Shown: positions 27,554 to 35,240 of the stretch, in pieces | How the letters are laid out: the number at the start of each line of letters is the position of its first letter | Numbering within the stretch: position 1 is the stretch's first letter | DNA from: Candidatus Latescibacterota bacterium | GTDB lineage: Bacteria; JAAXHH01 | DNA length: 64,000 nt | Assembly: GCA_022823465.1 (NCBI GenBank) | Contig: JAJEHX010000038.1 | Span: 39,493 to 103,492 of the forward strand | Reading direction: 5' to 3' | Position numbers and translations under genes: made by a program | Notes under the pieces: generated by a model | The model's database searches: none | The model's input: the letters and a program-made list of their open reading frames with translations, nothing else | What the model was told of the DNA's origin: nothing

Positions 27554-29320
27554 ATGAGCTCAGGAAACGGCTGGATCCGCGTAGGATCCCCCGCAGACGT
27601 GCCAGCCGGGGAATCCCGCGCCGTTAAAATCGGCGAGGGCCGGAGCATCGCCCTCTTCAACGTCGGCGGACGGATCCACGCCACCGACAACCAGTGTCCC
27701 CACATGGGGTTCCCGCTGACCCGCGGCGTGGTGAAGGACGGCATACTGACCTGCGATTGGCACGGCCGCAGCTTTGATCTCGACGGCGGCGGATGCTTCA
27801 ACTACGAATGCGACGACCTGGAGACCTTTCCCGTCGATATCCGCGGGGATGAACTGTGGGTCCAGGCCGGAGACGCGACCTACAAGCGTCGGGACCAGCA
27901 CCTGCAGCTGCTCTGGGAGGGACTGCTGAGCGGAGATTCCTGGACGGTCTCCAAGGCCTCCGCCCTGCTGCTCTCCGGAGGCGTATCTGAACACGACATC
28001 GTGCAGCTGGTCCTGCGGCACCTGGGCCGGCACGTCGCGTCAGAGCAAGGCGCGGGCGGCGGAGGCGATATCGTTTCGCTCCTGGTATCCGGGCTCGAAG
28101 TCGGCCGAAGATACGACGGCGAGGACCGGCTGATGGCGCTGTCGCTGGCCGGACGGGCGGCGTCGGGGCGGGCATCGGAAAGGCTCGAGGTCATTCCGCT
28201 GCCCCCTCCGGTGAGCTGGGAACAGATCGACGGCTGGGTGCGCATGTTCTCCCGAAACATGCAGGATTTCCGGATCGAACGATGCCTGCACACGGCCTGC
28301 GAAAACGGCCATGAAGACCATATCTTCAAACTGTTGTTCGAATGCGCCGTGGCGCCGTACTTCCTCGGTTTTTCACGCAACGTGGCCAGCCTGGGCGACC
28401 TCGCCCGGGTGGTGGATACATTCGGTTGGGGGGAGGCGTCCGAACTGGTCTGCAACCTGGGCGCCAAGATGGTCGGACGGGGACGGGACGAGCCGGAGCG
28501 GTTTCATCGCGACGCCGTCCGCCTGCTGGAGGAGATCGCCCCCACCCTTGAATCCCACGACTACGCGACGAACATCCGTACGGAATATGACGAGAACACC
28601 CTCGTGGACGCCCTGCTGAGTGTCGACGTCGAACGGTCCTTCGGGGCCGTGGCCCAAGCCTTGAGGGACGGCGTGGCCATCGAGCGTCTCATCACGACCT
28701 TCGTGCTGCTCGCGGCGGACCGCATGGCAAGGACGCCCGTGAACGTGGACGCCGGCTGGAGTTCGTTGTCCGCCGAGTTCAACCTGGCGGCTTCCCTGCG
28801 TCACGTCCACGCTTACGGCGGGCCTGCTGCCGCGGCGAAGGGCCTGTTCCACGCGGCCTGGCAGATCTTCGACAACCGGTGGATCAATATCCCGGCCCGG
28901 TCCCTCGACGAACCGCTGCCCGGCCACCCTTCGAAAGCGCCGGACGTGGCCGCCGCGTCGGATCAAATCGTCCGCTCCATCAAGTCGCTGGATATCCACG
29001 GCGTGGGCGACCAGGTAGTGGGATACCTGAACAGCGGCTTCGACGGATCCGAGTTGCTCAAGGAAGTGGGACGGGCGATACTTTGGGACGATACCAACAT
29101 GGAACTGCTTCCCACGCTCCGCGTCGCGTTCAACGAATGGGAAGGCGTCGCGGGTGGCGACGCCGCCAGTGGATCGGGGCATCCGTCCCGGTATCAGCTC
29201 CTGGTGGGACTGGTGCGTTACGCCACGGACGTGCGGTTGAACAAGAACAGCATGGCGTCCATCAACACGGCCATGCGGTTTTCGGAAGGGCGGACGACCG
29301 TCGAGGTATTTGACGAATAG
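27554..29320 (+). CDS. Rieske 2Fe-2S protein with large helical C-terminal domain (copy 1)
   Basis: A 588-residue protein. Residues ~1-115 are a Rieske domain with CPHMG (Cys48, His50) and CDWH (Cys67, His70) as the 2Fe-2S ligands. Residues ~120-588 form a long, apparently all-helical region that I cannot assign. It contains conserved stretches shared with the next gene, such as ECAVAPYFLG, ADRMARTPVN and FHAAWQIFDNRWINIPAR. There is no signal peptide or membrane segment, so it is probably cytoplasmic. It is 19 bp from polA. The shape resembles an oxygenase or oxidase with a Rieske module, but no mononuclear-iron facial triad is obvious. Confidence 0.85.
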   Translation: MSSGNGWIRVGSPADVPAGESRAVKIGEGRSIALFNVGGRIHATDNQCPHMGFPLTRGVVKDGILTCDWHGRSFDLDGGGCFNYECDDLETFPVDIRGDELWVQAGDATYKRRDQHLQLLWEGLLSGDSWTVSKASALLLSGGVSEHDIVQLVLRHLGRHVASEQGAGGGGDIVSLLVSGLEVGRRYDGEDRLMALSLAGRAASGRASERLEVIPLPPPVSWEQIDGWVRMFSRNMQDFRIERCLHTACENGHEDHIFKLLFECAVAPYFLGFSRNVASLGDLARVVDTFGWGEASELVCNLGAKMVGRGRDEPERFHRDAVRLLEEIAPTLESHDYATNIRTEYDENTLVDALLSVDVERSFGAVAQALRDGVAIERLITTFVLLAADRMARTPVNVDAGWSSLSAEFNLAASLRHVHAYGGPAAAAKGLFHAAWQIFDNRWINIPARSLDEPLPGHPSKAPDVAAASDQIVRSIKSLDIHGVGDQVVGYLNSGFDGSELLKEVGRAILWDDTNMELLPTLRVAFNEWEGVAGGDAASGSGHPSRYQLLVGLVRYATDVRLNKNSMASINTAMRFSEGRTTVEVFDE

Positions 29321-29390
29321 CGGTGATCAGATGGATAGCGGAGACCAATCGTGGTGGCGAATAGCGATATAACGGATAGCAATGACTGAT
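29311..29390 (+). repeat. Degenerate direct repeat after the first Rieske gene
   Basis: TGACGAATAGCG, ending over the stop codon of the first Rieske gene, recurs as TGGCGAATAGCG (29355), and GGATAGC occurs in both units (29333 and 29374). The offset is about 44 bp with a small indel. It looks like a decayed copy of the gene's 3' end. The identity is modest. Confidence 0.45.
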
Positions 29391-29410
29391 GAATGGAGAG
29401 GCAACCTGCT

Positions 29411-31162
29411 ATGGCGACAGAACAGAACGGATTCGTAAGGGTAGCGGCTACCGCCGAGGTGGAGGACGGCAAGCCGAAGGCCGTGAAGGTTGAGGGAAGA
29501 AGCATCGCCCTCTTCAAGCACAACGGCACGGTCTTCGCCACGGACAACCAGTGCCCCCACATGGGCTACCCGCTCACGAGGGGCCGCGTGCGGAACGGAG
29601 TGCTGACCTGCGACTGGCACGGCTGGAGCTACGATCTCGGCGGCGGCGGTTGTTTTACCGGAGGGTGCGACGACCTGGAGACCTTTCCGGTCGAAGTGCG
29701 AAACGGCGACGTGTTCGTGAGTGTGAGCGAAGGCGGATCGAAACGGTCCGACGCCCACTTCCTGCTCTTGAAGGAGGGGCTTTATTCCACGGATCAGTGG
29801 ACCATATCCAAGGCCGTGGCCATCATGCTCGCCCGGGGCGTGTCCGAAGAGGAAACGCTGAACCTCATCATCCGGCACGGCGGCCGCCACGTCGCAACGG
29901 AACGGGGGGCCAACGACGGTGGAGGAGAGGTTTCGGACTTCATCAACGGAATCAAGGTGGCCCGTCAATACGAGAGCGACGATCGCATCATCCCGCTCAC
30001 CTTCGCCGCCCACGGCCTGTCGGGGCGTGCGGGAGACCGTCCCCGCATCCAGCAACTGCCCGATCCGATTACCTGGGAAAAGCTCGAGGCCTGGATCCGG
30101 GTGTTCTCCAAAGACAAGAAATGGGAAGGTATCGAGAAATGTCTGATCACCGCGCGGCGGCTGGGCGGCCACGACGACGAGATCCTGCCCCTGCTCTACG
30201 AATGCGCCGTGGCGCCCCACTTCCTCGGCAATTCGAACAACCTGCTGAACATCGGTTACATCGCGGAAGTGCTCGAGGAATTCGGGTGGGACGAGGCCGA
30301 GGAACTGGTCTGCAACCTGTCGGCCAAGATCCTGGGACAGGAACGGGGGCTGCCCGATGAGATCCGGCAGTCTGCCATCGACCGATTCATCGCCGACACG
30401 GAGACGCTGGATTCCATTGGCGACGGACCGTCTGACGATTCCGGGGTGGCGTTCGACGAAGACGCTTTCGCGGAAGGTCTGGTCAGCGGCGAAATCGGGC
30501 CGACCTTCGGTGTGGTCACCCAGGCACTCAAAGACGGCGTATCGATCGAGCGGATCGTGACGACCATGGTGGTACTCGCAGCGGACCGCATGGCGCGCAC
30601 GCCGGTGAACATGAACCCGGGCTGGGGGGGACTGGTCCGGGAGATGATGATGGCCTCCGCGGTCCGCAAGGCCTTGCGGTTCGGCGGCCGCCGGGTCGCG
30701 GCTCAGAGCCTTTATCACGTTGCATGGCAGTTTTACGGCGACCGGTGGCTGAACATCACCCATCGGCCGTTGTCCGAGTCCCGTGGAAGTCTGCAGCCGG
30801 GAAGCGTGGACGAAGCCGAAGCGATCGAAGGCGTCCTTTCTTCCATAGAGCAGATCCAGATCAGGGAGATCGGCAGACAGACCCGGGACTACCTGCGTTC
30901 CGGCTACTCGGGTGACGCGTTGCTCCGCGAACTCGGCCTGGTGATCCTCAAGGACGACAACGGCCGGAACATCCTCTCCACGTTGCGCACGATCTTCGAC
31001 GAGTGGACCCTGTGCGAAGATCACCCGTCCCGCAACCAGTTGCTGGTCGGCCTCGCACGCTGGGCCACCGACATTCGGCGCGCTACGGGAAGCCAGTCCG
31101 CCGCGGCGACCGCCCTGCGTTTCGCCAAGGGACAGACCGCGGTGGACCTGTACGAGGCGTAA
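29411..31162 (+). CDS. Rieske 2Fe-2S protein with large helical C-terminal domain (copy 2)
   Basis: A 583-residue paralogue of the preceding gene. The ATG at 29411 is preferred over the in-frame ATG at 29393 because GGAGAGG falls just before it, and it puts both paralogues in register. The ligands CPHMG (Cys48, His50) and CDWH (Cys67, His70) occupy identical positions. ECAVAPHFLG, ADRMARTPVN and YHVAWQFYGDRWLNI show that the helical region is also conserved. Tandem duplication with divergence suggests a heteromeric complex or two substrates. A molybdoenzyme gene follows 45 bp later. The function of the helical part is unknown. Confidence 0.85.
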   Translation: MATEQNGFVRVAATAEVEDGKPKAVKVEGRSIALFKHNGTVFATDNQCPHMGYPLTRGRVRNGVLTCDWHGWSYDLGGGGCFTGGCDDLETFPVEVRNGDVFVSVSEGGSKRSDAHFLLLKEGLYSTDQWTISKAVAIMLARGVSEEETLNLIIRHGGRHVATERGANDGGGEVSDFINGIKVARQYESDDRIIPLTFAAHGLSGRAGDRPRIQQLPDPITWEKLEAWIRVFSKDKKWEGIEKCLITARRLGGHDDEILPLLYECAVAPHFLGNSNNLLNIGYIAEVLEEFGWDEAEELVCNLSAKILGQERGLPDEIRQSAIDRFIADTETLDSIGDGPSDDSGVAFDEDAFAEGLVSGEIGPTFGVVTQALKDGVSIERIVTTMVVLAADRMARTPVNMNPGWGGLVREMMMASAVRKALRFGGRRVAAQSLYHVAWQFYGDRWLNITHRPLSESRGSLQPGSVDEAEAIEGVLSSIEQIQIREIGRQTRDYLRSGYSGDALLRELGLVILKDDNGRNILSTLRTIFDEWTLCEDHPSRNQLLVGLARWATDIRRATGSQSAAATALRFAKGQTAVDLYEA

Positions 31163-31207
31163 TCACGGGTGGTAATACGGTTTGAGTCAGTTACGAGGTG
31201 CACCGGC

Positions 31208-32503
31208 ATGGGCGATGGTGTTTCTGACACGCGTCTTTACGAACGCTACAACCAAGACCCCGACGAAGCCGATCATCTGCTTTTCGGTCGCCGCACCCAC
31301 GCGGACCGGCGTGGTTTCCTTAAAAATGCGGGCCTGGCGGCCATGGGTGCGCTGGTCGGGGCCGCGATCCCTTTCCATAGAAACATACCAGCCCACTTTA
31401 TTCCCGTGGCGCTCGCTTCCGAGCCGGTAATTCGTGGCAAGGACGGCCTCACGGTACTTAACGACCGGCCCATGTGCGCGGAAACCCCGCCGCACCTCCT
31501 CGATGACGCCATCACACCCACCGAAAGGCATTTCGTCCGCAACAACGGGCTGATGCCGGAGGATCTGGACGCATCGCACTGGGAACTGAGGATCAACGGC
31601 CTGGTCGACACCCCGGTGACACTCGGTCTCGAAGATCTTGAAAACCGCTTCGAGGTCGTTACCCGGGCGCTGGCCCTGGAATGCGCGGGCAATGGACGCG
31701 CGTTCTTCGATCCGAAGACGAAGGGCGAACAGTGGACCTACGGCGCGGTGGCCTGCTCGGAATGGACGGGGGTGCGATTGTCCGACGTCCTGCAGGCCGC
31801 CGGGATCCAGCGCGGGGCCGTCTACACCGCCCACTACAGCGCGGATACCCATGTCTCCGGAGAAGAGGGCCGACTGCCCCTGTCCCGTGGGGTGCCGATC
31901 GACAAGGCCATGGACGAGCATAACCTCATCGCTTTCGCCCAGAATGGGCGCCCGATTCACCCGTTGAACGGCGGACCGCTGCGGCTGATCATACCGGGAT
32001 GGCCCGGGTCGTGTTCCCAGAAGTGGCTGACTCGTGTGGAGATACGGAACCAGGTGCATGACGGGCCCAAGATGACCGGTACTTCTTATCGCTTGCCGAA
32101 TCGGGGCATCGAACCCGGCGAGGCCGTGGACGAGGAAATCTTCCGCATCATCGAAAGCATGCCGGTGAAGTCGCTGATCACTCACCCCGCAACGGGGTAC
32201 AGGACAGCGGACGGCGAGATCGAGGTGCGGGGTCATGCGTGGACGGGTGAGGGACGCGTCGACGTGGTTGATCTTTCGATCGACTTCGGAGCGACCTGGA
32301 TGCGTGCATCACTGGATGAGCCGGTCAACCCCTACGCCTGGCAGAACTGGCGCGCTTCGGTCTCGTTGCGTCAGCGTGGCTATTACGAGATATGGGCAAA
32401 AGCAACGGATTCTCGTGGCATCAGCCAGCCCCACGCCATCGCGTGGAATCCCGGCGGCTACCTGAACAACGCCATGCACCGGGTCGCGGTTTACGTTGAG
32501 TAG
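31208..32503 (+). CDS. TAT-exported sulfite oxidase-like molybdopterin oxidoreductase
   Basis: A 431-residue protein. The twin-arginine signal ADRRGFLKNAGLAAMGALVG is at residues ~32-51, so the enzyme is likely periplasmic. LALECAGNGRAFF supplies the molybdenum-ligand Cys near residue 159, and GGPLRLIIPGWPG lies in the cofactor domain. The C-terminal ~110 residues (YRTADGEIEVRGHAWTGEG onward) are the sulfite oxidase dimerisation domain. GAGGTG precedes the ATG at 31208 by 8 nt. There is no haem domain, so electrons must go to a separate partner. The adjacent Rieske proteins have no export signal, so a direct link is not assured. Confidence 0.93.
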   Translation: MGDGVSDTRLYERYNQDPDEADHLLFGRRTHADRRGFLKNAGLAAMGALVGAAIPFHRNIPAHFIPVALASEPVIRGKDGLTVLNDRPMCAETPPHLLDDAITPTERHFVRNNGLMPEDLDASHWELRINGLVDTPVTLGLEDLENRFEVVTRALALECAGNGRAFFDPKTKGEQWTYGAVACSEWTGVRLSDVLQAAGIQRGAVYTAHYSADTHVSGEEGRLPLSRGVPIDKAMDEHNLIAFAQNGRPIHPLNGGPLRLIIPGWPGSCSQKWLTRVEIRNQVHDGPKMTGTSYRLPNRGIEPGEAVDEEIFRIIESMPVKSLITHPATGYRTADGEIEVRGHAWTGEGRVDVVDLSIDFGATWMRASLDEPVNPYAWQNWRASVSLRQRGYYEIWAKATDSRGISQPHAIAWNPGGYLNNAMHRVAVYVE

Positions 32504-32543
32504 ACCTGACCTGCTGGTGCTCTTTTCCGTTTTTTCAAATTGT

Positions 32544-32565
32544 ATTCGATAAGTTCTAATCGAAT
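32544..32565. repeat. Inverted repeat in AT-rich spacer
   Basis: ATTCGAT (32544-32550) and ATCGAAT (32559-32565) form a perfect 7-bp stem with an 8-nt loop. The surrounding spacer (32504-32680) is much more AT-rich than the rest of the window and also contains short complementary pairs such as TTCGG/CCGAA. It may be a terminator relic for the molybdoenzyme gene or an end of the acquired toxin-antitoxin DNA. Confidence 0.4.
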
Positions 32566-32635
32566 CCTACTAATTCGGTAACACCTTTGTGTGTTCGACT
32601 AATCCGAAAGGGTTTGGTTAGAAATAGGCTTTCTA

Positions 32636-32666
32636 TTGACAACGTATCAAAATTGATACAGATTAT
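32636..32666 (+). promoter_or_regulatory. Candidate promoter and operator of the toxin-antitoxin pair
   Basis: A perfect -35 TTGACA (32636-32641) is followed 19 nt later by a weak -10 GATTAT (32661-32666). The spacer contains the palindrome GTATCAA-AA-TTGATAC (32644-32659), with perfect 7-bp arms. An operator between -35 and -10 is the usual site for autorepression by an HTH antitoxin, so the antitoxin encoded below is the likely ligand. Confidence 0.6.
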
Positions 32667-32680
32667 GTAATGTCATTTAT

Positions 32681-32860
32681 ATGTTGCGTGTCGTTTTCTA
32701 CAAGACTGAAACGGGTCGCGAGCCAGTGCGTGACTGGTTGGTAACGCTAACCCGTGATGAAAAGAAGATTATAGGGGTGGATCTAAAAACAGTCCAGTTT
32801 GGCTGGCCTTTGGGCATGCCGCTGGGCGGGCTGCAACGCTGGGGAGAGACGAATAGATGA
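32681..32860 (+). pseudogene. HigB/Gp49-like (RelE-superfamily) toxin remnant, C-terminally shortened
   Basis: The 59-codon frame reads LRVVFYKTETGREPVRDWL, then VDLKTVQFGWPLGMPL, which matches the N-terminal half of phage-derived Gp49-like HigB toxins (about 100-115 residues). After GMPL the sequence jumps to GLQRWGETNR and stops. The missing part normally holds the remaining beta strands and catalytic residues. This fits an internal deletion that left the gene end and its ATGA coupling to the antitoxin intact. No ribosome-binding site precedes the ATG. It is probably inactive as an RNase. Confidence 0.7.
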
Positions 32861-33144
32861 CTACAGATACCCAACATGTCGGTGGCGACTTCGATGAATA
32901 TCTGAAGGAAGAAGGACTGCTTGAAGAATCAGAACGGGTCGCGATAAAGCGAGTTATTGCATATCAGGTAGACCAATTCATGCTGAATCAAGGTCTGAGC
33001 AAGACAGAAATGGCCCGGCGGATGCACACAAGTCGCGCCTCACTGGATCGTCTTCTGGATCCCGATAATGGTTCGGTAACGTTGCAAACTTTGGAACGGG
33101 CGGCCCGTGCACTAGGAAGACGCTTACGTATCGCGCTGGTCTGA
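32857..33144 (+). CDS. XRE-family HTH antitoxin (HigA-like)
   Basis: A 95-residue protein whose ATG overlaps the toxin stop (ATGA). The helix-turn-helix spans roughly residues 45-70 (GLSKTEMARRMHTSRASLDR) and is followed by a typical TLQTLERAARALGRRL dimer helix. The N-terminal FDEYLKEEGLLEE segment matches antitoxins paired with Gp49-like toxins. It should neutralise the toxin and repress the shared promoter. With the toxin truncated it may survive as a stand-alone regulator. It converges with the PhyH gene 14 bp away. Confidence 0.9.
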   Translation: MTTDTQHVGGDFDEYLKEEGLLEESERVAIKRVIAYQVDQFMLNQGLSKTEMARRMHTSRASLDRLLDPDNGSVTLQTLERAARALGRRLRIALV

Positions 33145-33158
33145 ACCCGGTCCTCAGG

Positions 33159-34013
33159 CTACACGTTATCCACCTCGGGTCTCGGCAGGTTCGCCCAGTG
33201 ACCCGTGGGATCGGATCCCTTGACGATCACGCCTTCCTTGTTCCAGTTGAGCTCGGCGCGGACGGAGGCGGCGCAGAACCTGAGCGTCAGGCCGCAGCGG
33301 CGGCGGTCCGACGTGTTGAGGCCCGACCCGTGCAGCAGCAGGTCGCTGTGCAGCGATATCTCACCCGCCTTGAGTTCGATATCCACCTCGGTGCCGTACA
33401 CCCCGATATCTTTCACCGTCTGGTTGAGCACGTTGTTCTCAACTTCCTCGCTCATGTGGTAGGTCAGGTGTCCGTAGTGGTGCGATCCGGCCACGAAACG
33501 CATGCAGGCGTTGTCCGTGTCCGCGTCGTCGATGGCCAGCCAGGCGGTGACCGTCTTCGACGGCGAGAGTGGCCAGAAGCTGGCGTCCTGGTGCCAGTTG
33601 ACGATCTTGCCGTCCCCGGGCAGCTTGCAGAAGAAATGGGCGCCCCATCCCACGACGTCTTCGCCCAGCAGGTCGCTGATATACGCGACGATCCGCGGTT
33701 CGTTGATGATATCGTGGACCATGCCCGATTTCAGGTGGGCCGAAATGATGGAGTAGTTGTGGTCGCCCCGCGCCATGACCTGCTCGATCATGCCGTCGAA
33801 TTCGTCACGAATGGCGCCGATCTCCGCATCCGAGTAGATCCTGAAGGGTTTCAGGTAGCCCTGCTCGTTGAACGTGTCGATCTGAGCGCCCGTGAGCACG
33901 GACGGATGCTCGTTGTGTACCGGGTGGTACCGCAGGTCCCGGGACATGCGGATCAGGTCCTCCGGGGTCGGCATCTGCTTGAATCGGGTGTCCTGCAGGG
34001 TCGTCTGCGCCAT
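33159..34013 (-). CDS. Phytanoyl-CoA dioxygenase (PhyH) family protein
   Basis: A 284-residue Fe(II)/2-oxoglutarate oxygenase without extra domains. NWHQDASFWPLS carries the HxD iron ligands near residues 138-140, and LLLHGSGLNTSDRRRCGLTLRF has the distal His near 226 and a 2-oxoglutarate-binding Arg. AAGGAG lies 8 nt before the ATG. It is the second PhyH gene in this window; its N-terminus FKQMPTPEDLIRMSRDLRYH is unlike that of the PhyH-HEAT protein. The substrate is unknown. Confidence 0.93.
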   Translation of the reverse strand: MAQTTLQDTRFKQMPTPEDLIRMSRDLRYHPVHNEHPSVLTGAQIDTFNEQGYLKPFRIYSDAEIGAIRDEFDGMIEQVMARGDHNYSIISAHLKSGMVHDIINEPRIVAYISDLLGEDVVGWGAHFFCKLPGDGKIVNWHQDASFWPLSPSKTVTAWLAIDDADTDNACMRFVAGSHHYGHLTYHMSEEVENNVLNQTVKDIGVYGTEVDIELKAGEISLHSDLLLHGSGLNTSDRRRCGLTLRFCAASVRAELNWNKEGVIVKGSDPTGHWANLPRPEVDNV

Positions 34014-34106
34014 TGGAGCGCTCCTTGTGGTGGCTGCTGGTCTGGTTGCGTGCCATTGACTGTTGGCCAGATTGCGGGCTGTTCGCTGCTGTCCAGAAAG
34101 CCGGCC

Positions 34107-34964
34107 TCAGTTTTCGTTCTTTGTTCTCAAAATAACGTTCTCGGATTCTTTTTCCCAGGTTTCATTGTAGACCAGGGGCCTCGGCCTGCGCGGCGGATAA
34201 TCCGGCGGAGGATTCTCCGGGTCGTTCAACTCCAGACGGTCACGCCCCCGGGGCGCTTCGTACCAGTGCTTCTCCCGTTCGGCCGCCTCGATCTCCCTGC
34301 GGAGGATGAATTCCGCGTGGTCGAAGCCGGAGATCGCCGCGTCGGCCAGGAACACGCGATGCACCTCGCCGCCGTCCCAGGTTTCCAGGTCTGGGAGGAC
34401 CACGGGGCCCGTGCAGACCTGAAACTCGGCGTCTTCCTCGTTAATATTGATCAGATCCACGGGAAACTCAAGGGTAACCTTCAGATTCCGGGCCCTTTCG
34501 CCGTAGGCGATCCTGCCGTTCATGAGATCCCGGTTTAAAGTCGCGTCGACCACGTCGCGGGTATCCGACAGGATCTCCTCCGATCCGTATTGCCTGATGT
34601 CGATCTCGTGGGCCTGGAACTGCTTCTCTAGCGGCGTACCCTTGAATCCGGCGGGCTCTGTGCTCGGTCTCCTCGAAATAGGGATGCTCATGCTCCGGCT
34701 GAAGGCCATGCGCCATTCATCGCTGGGAACCTGGAACAGGTTGCGGCGGGCGATCGTGTATTCCGTGCGGCACGGCGCGCCCAGGTACATTTCGGTCTTG
34801 CGTCCCGTTTCCAGGTCTTCCACGATGCATGCAGCCTCGAGGTGGAACCGCACCTGGTAGGCCTGTCCCGGCACGCCGACGAACCCGCCCGTGTATTTGT
34901 AGACCGGATCGGGCTTCCAGGGCCAGGACCTCCAGTGGAACGAAGAACGATGAAAGGCGATCAT
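34107..34964 (-). CDS. Uncharacterised protein, about 285 aa
   Basis: I recognise no family. The open frame is longer, but the part upstream of the ATG at 34964 is low in protein character, so MIAFHRSSFHWRSWPWKPDP is the proposed start. No ribosome-binding site supports it. The protein is soluble, rich in Arg, Glu and Pro, and ends in a Pro/Arg tail (NPPPDYPPRRPRPL). A stretch GPVVLPDLETWDGGEVHRVF looks beta-rich. It lies 93 bp upstream of the PhyH gene on the same strand. Confidence 0.55.
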   Translation of the reverse strand: MIAFHRSSFHWRSWPWKPDPVYKYTGGFVGVPGQAYQVRFHLEAACIVEDLETGRKTEMYLGAPCRTEYTIARRNLFQVPSDEWRMAFSRSMSIPISRRPSTEPAGFKGTPLEKQFQAHEIDIRQYGSEEILSDTRDVVDATLNRDLMNGRIAYGERARNLKVTLEFPVDLININEEDAEFQVCTGPVVLPDLETWDGGEVHRVFLADAAISGFDHAEFILRREIEAAEREKHWYEAPRGRDRLELNDPENPPPDYPPRRPRPLVYNETWEKESENVILRTKNEN

Positions 34965-35240
34965 GGGCGTGGGCCGTTTTGCGTAGGCGTACTGGTTCGC
35001 TCGGGGGATTGAGTTGCGTGTCGTTTGCACTTTGTCGTTTGCACGTTCCGGTCTGCCGCGACAATGTCCCCAAAATGACCCATTTGCGGTGCGCGGGCAA
35101 CACAAAACTACATGCCCGCCTAATGCGCCGTCACCTTGATTTTAGTTGCGAGCGAAGGGTTGGAAGGCTACATTGGAAGTACATTTCAAGAGGTTTGGAT
35201 CGGCGCGCGGGCCTATCGGACATCGGCCTACGGACTACCT

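Noticed and set aside
31152..31215. TACGAGG near the second Rieske stop recurs before the molybdoenzyme start.
   Set aside because: Only seven identical bases; the second one is part of a ribosome-binding site.
34014..34106. Weak GC/T-rich repetition after the unknown gene (TTGCGTGCC / TTGCGGGCT).
   Set aside because: Matches are short and irregular; not separable from chance by eye.
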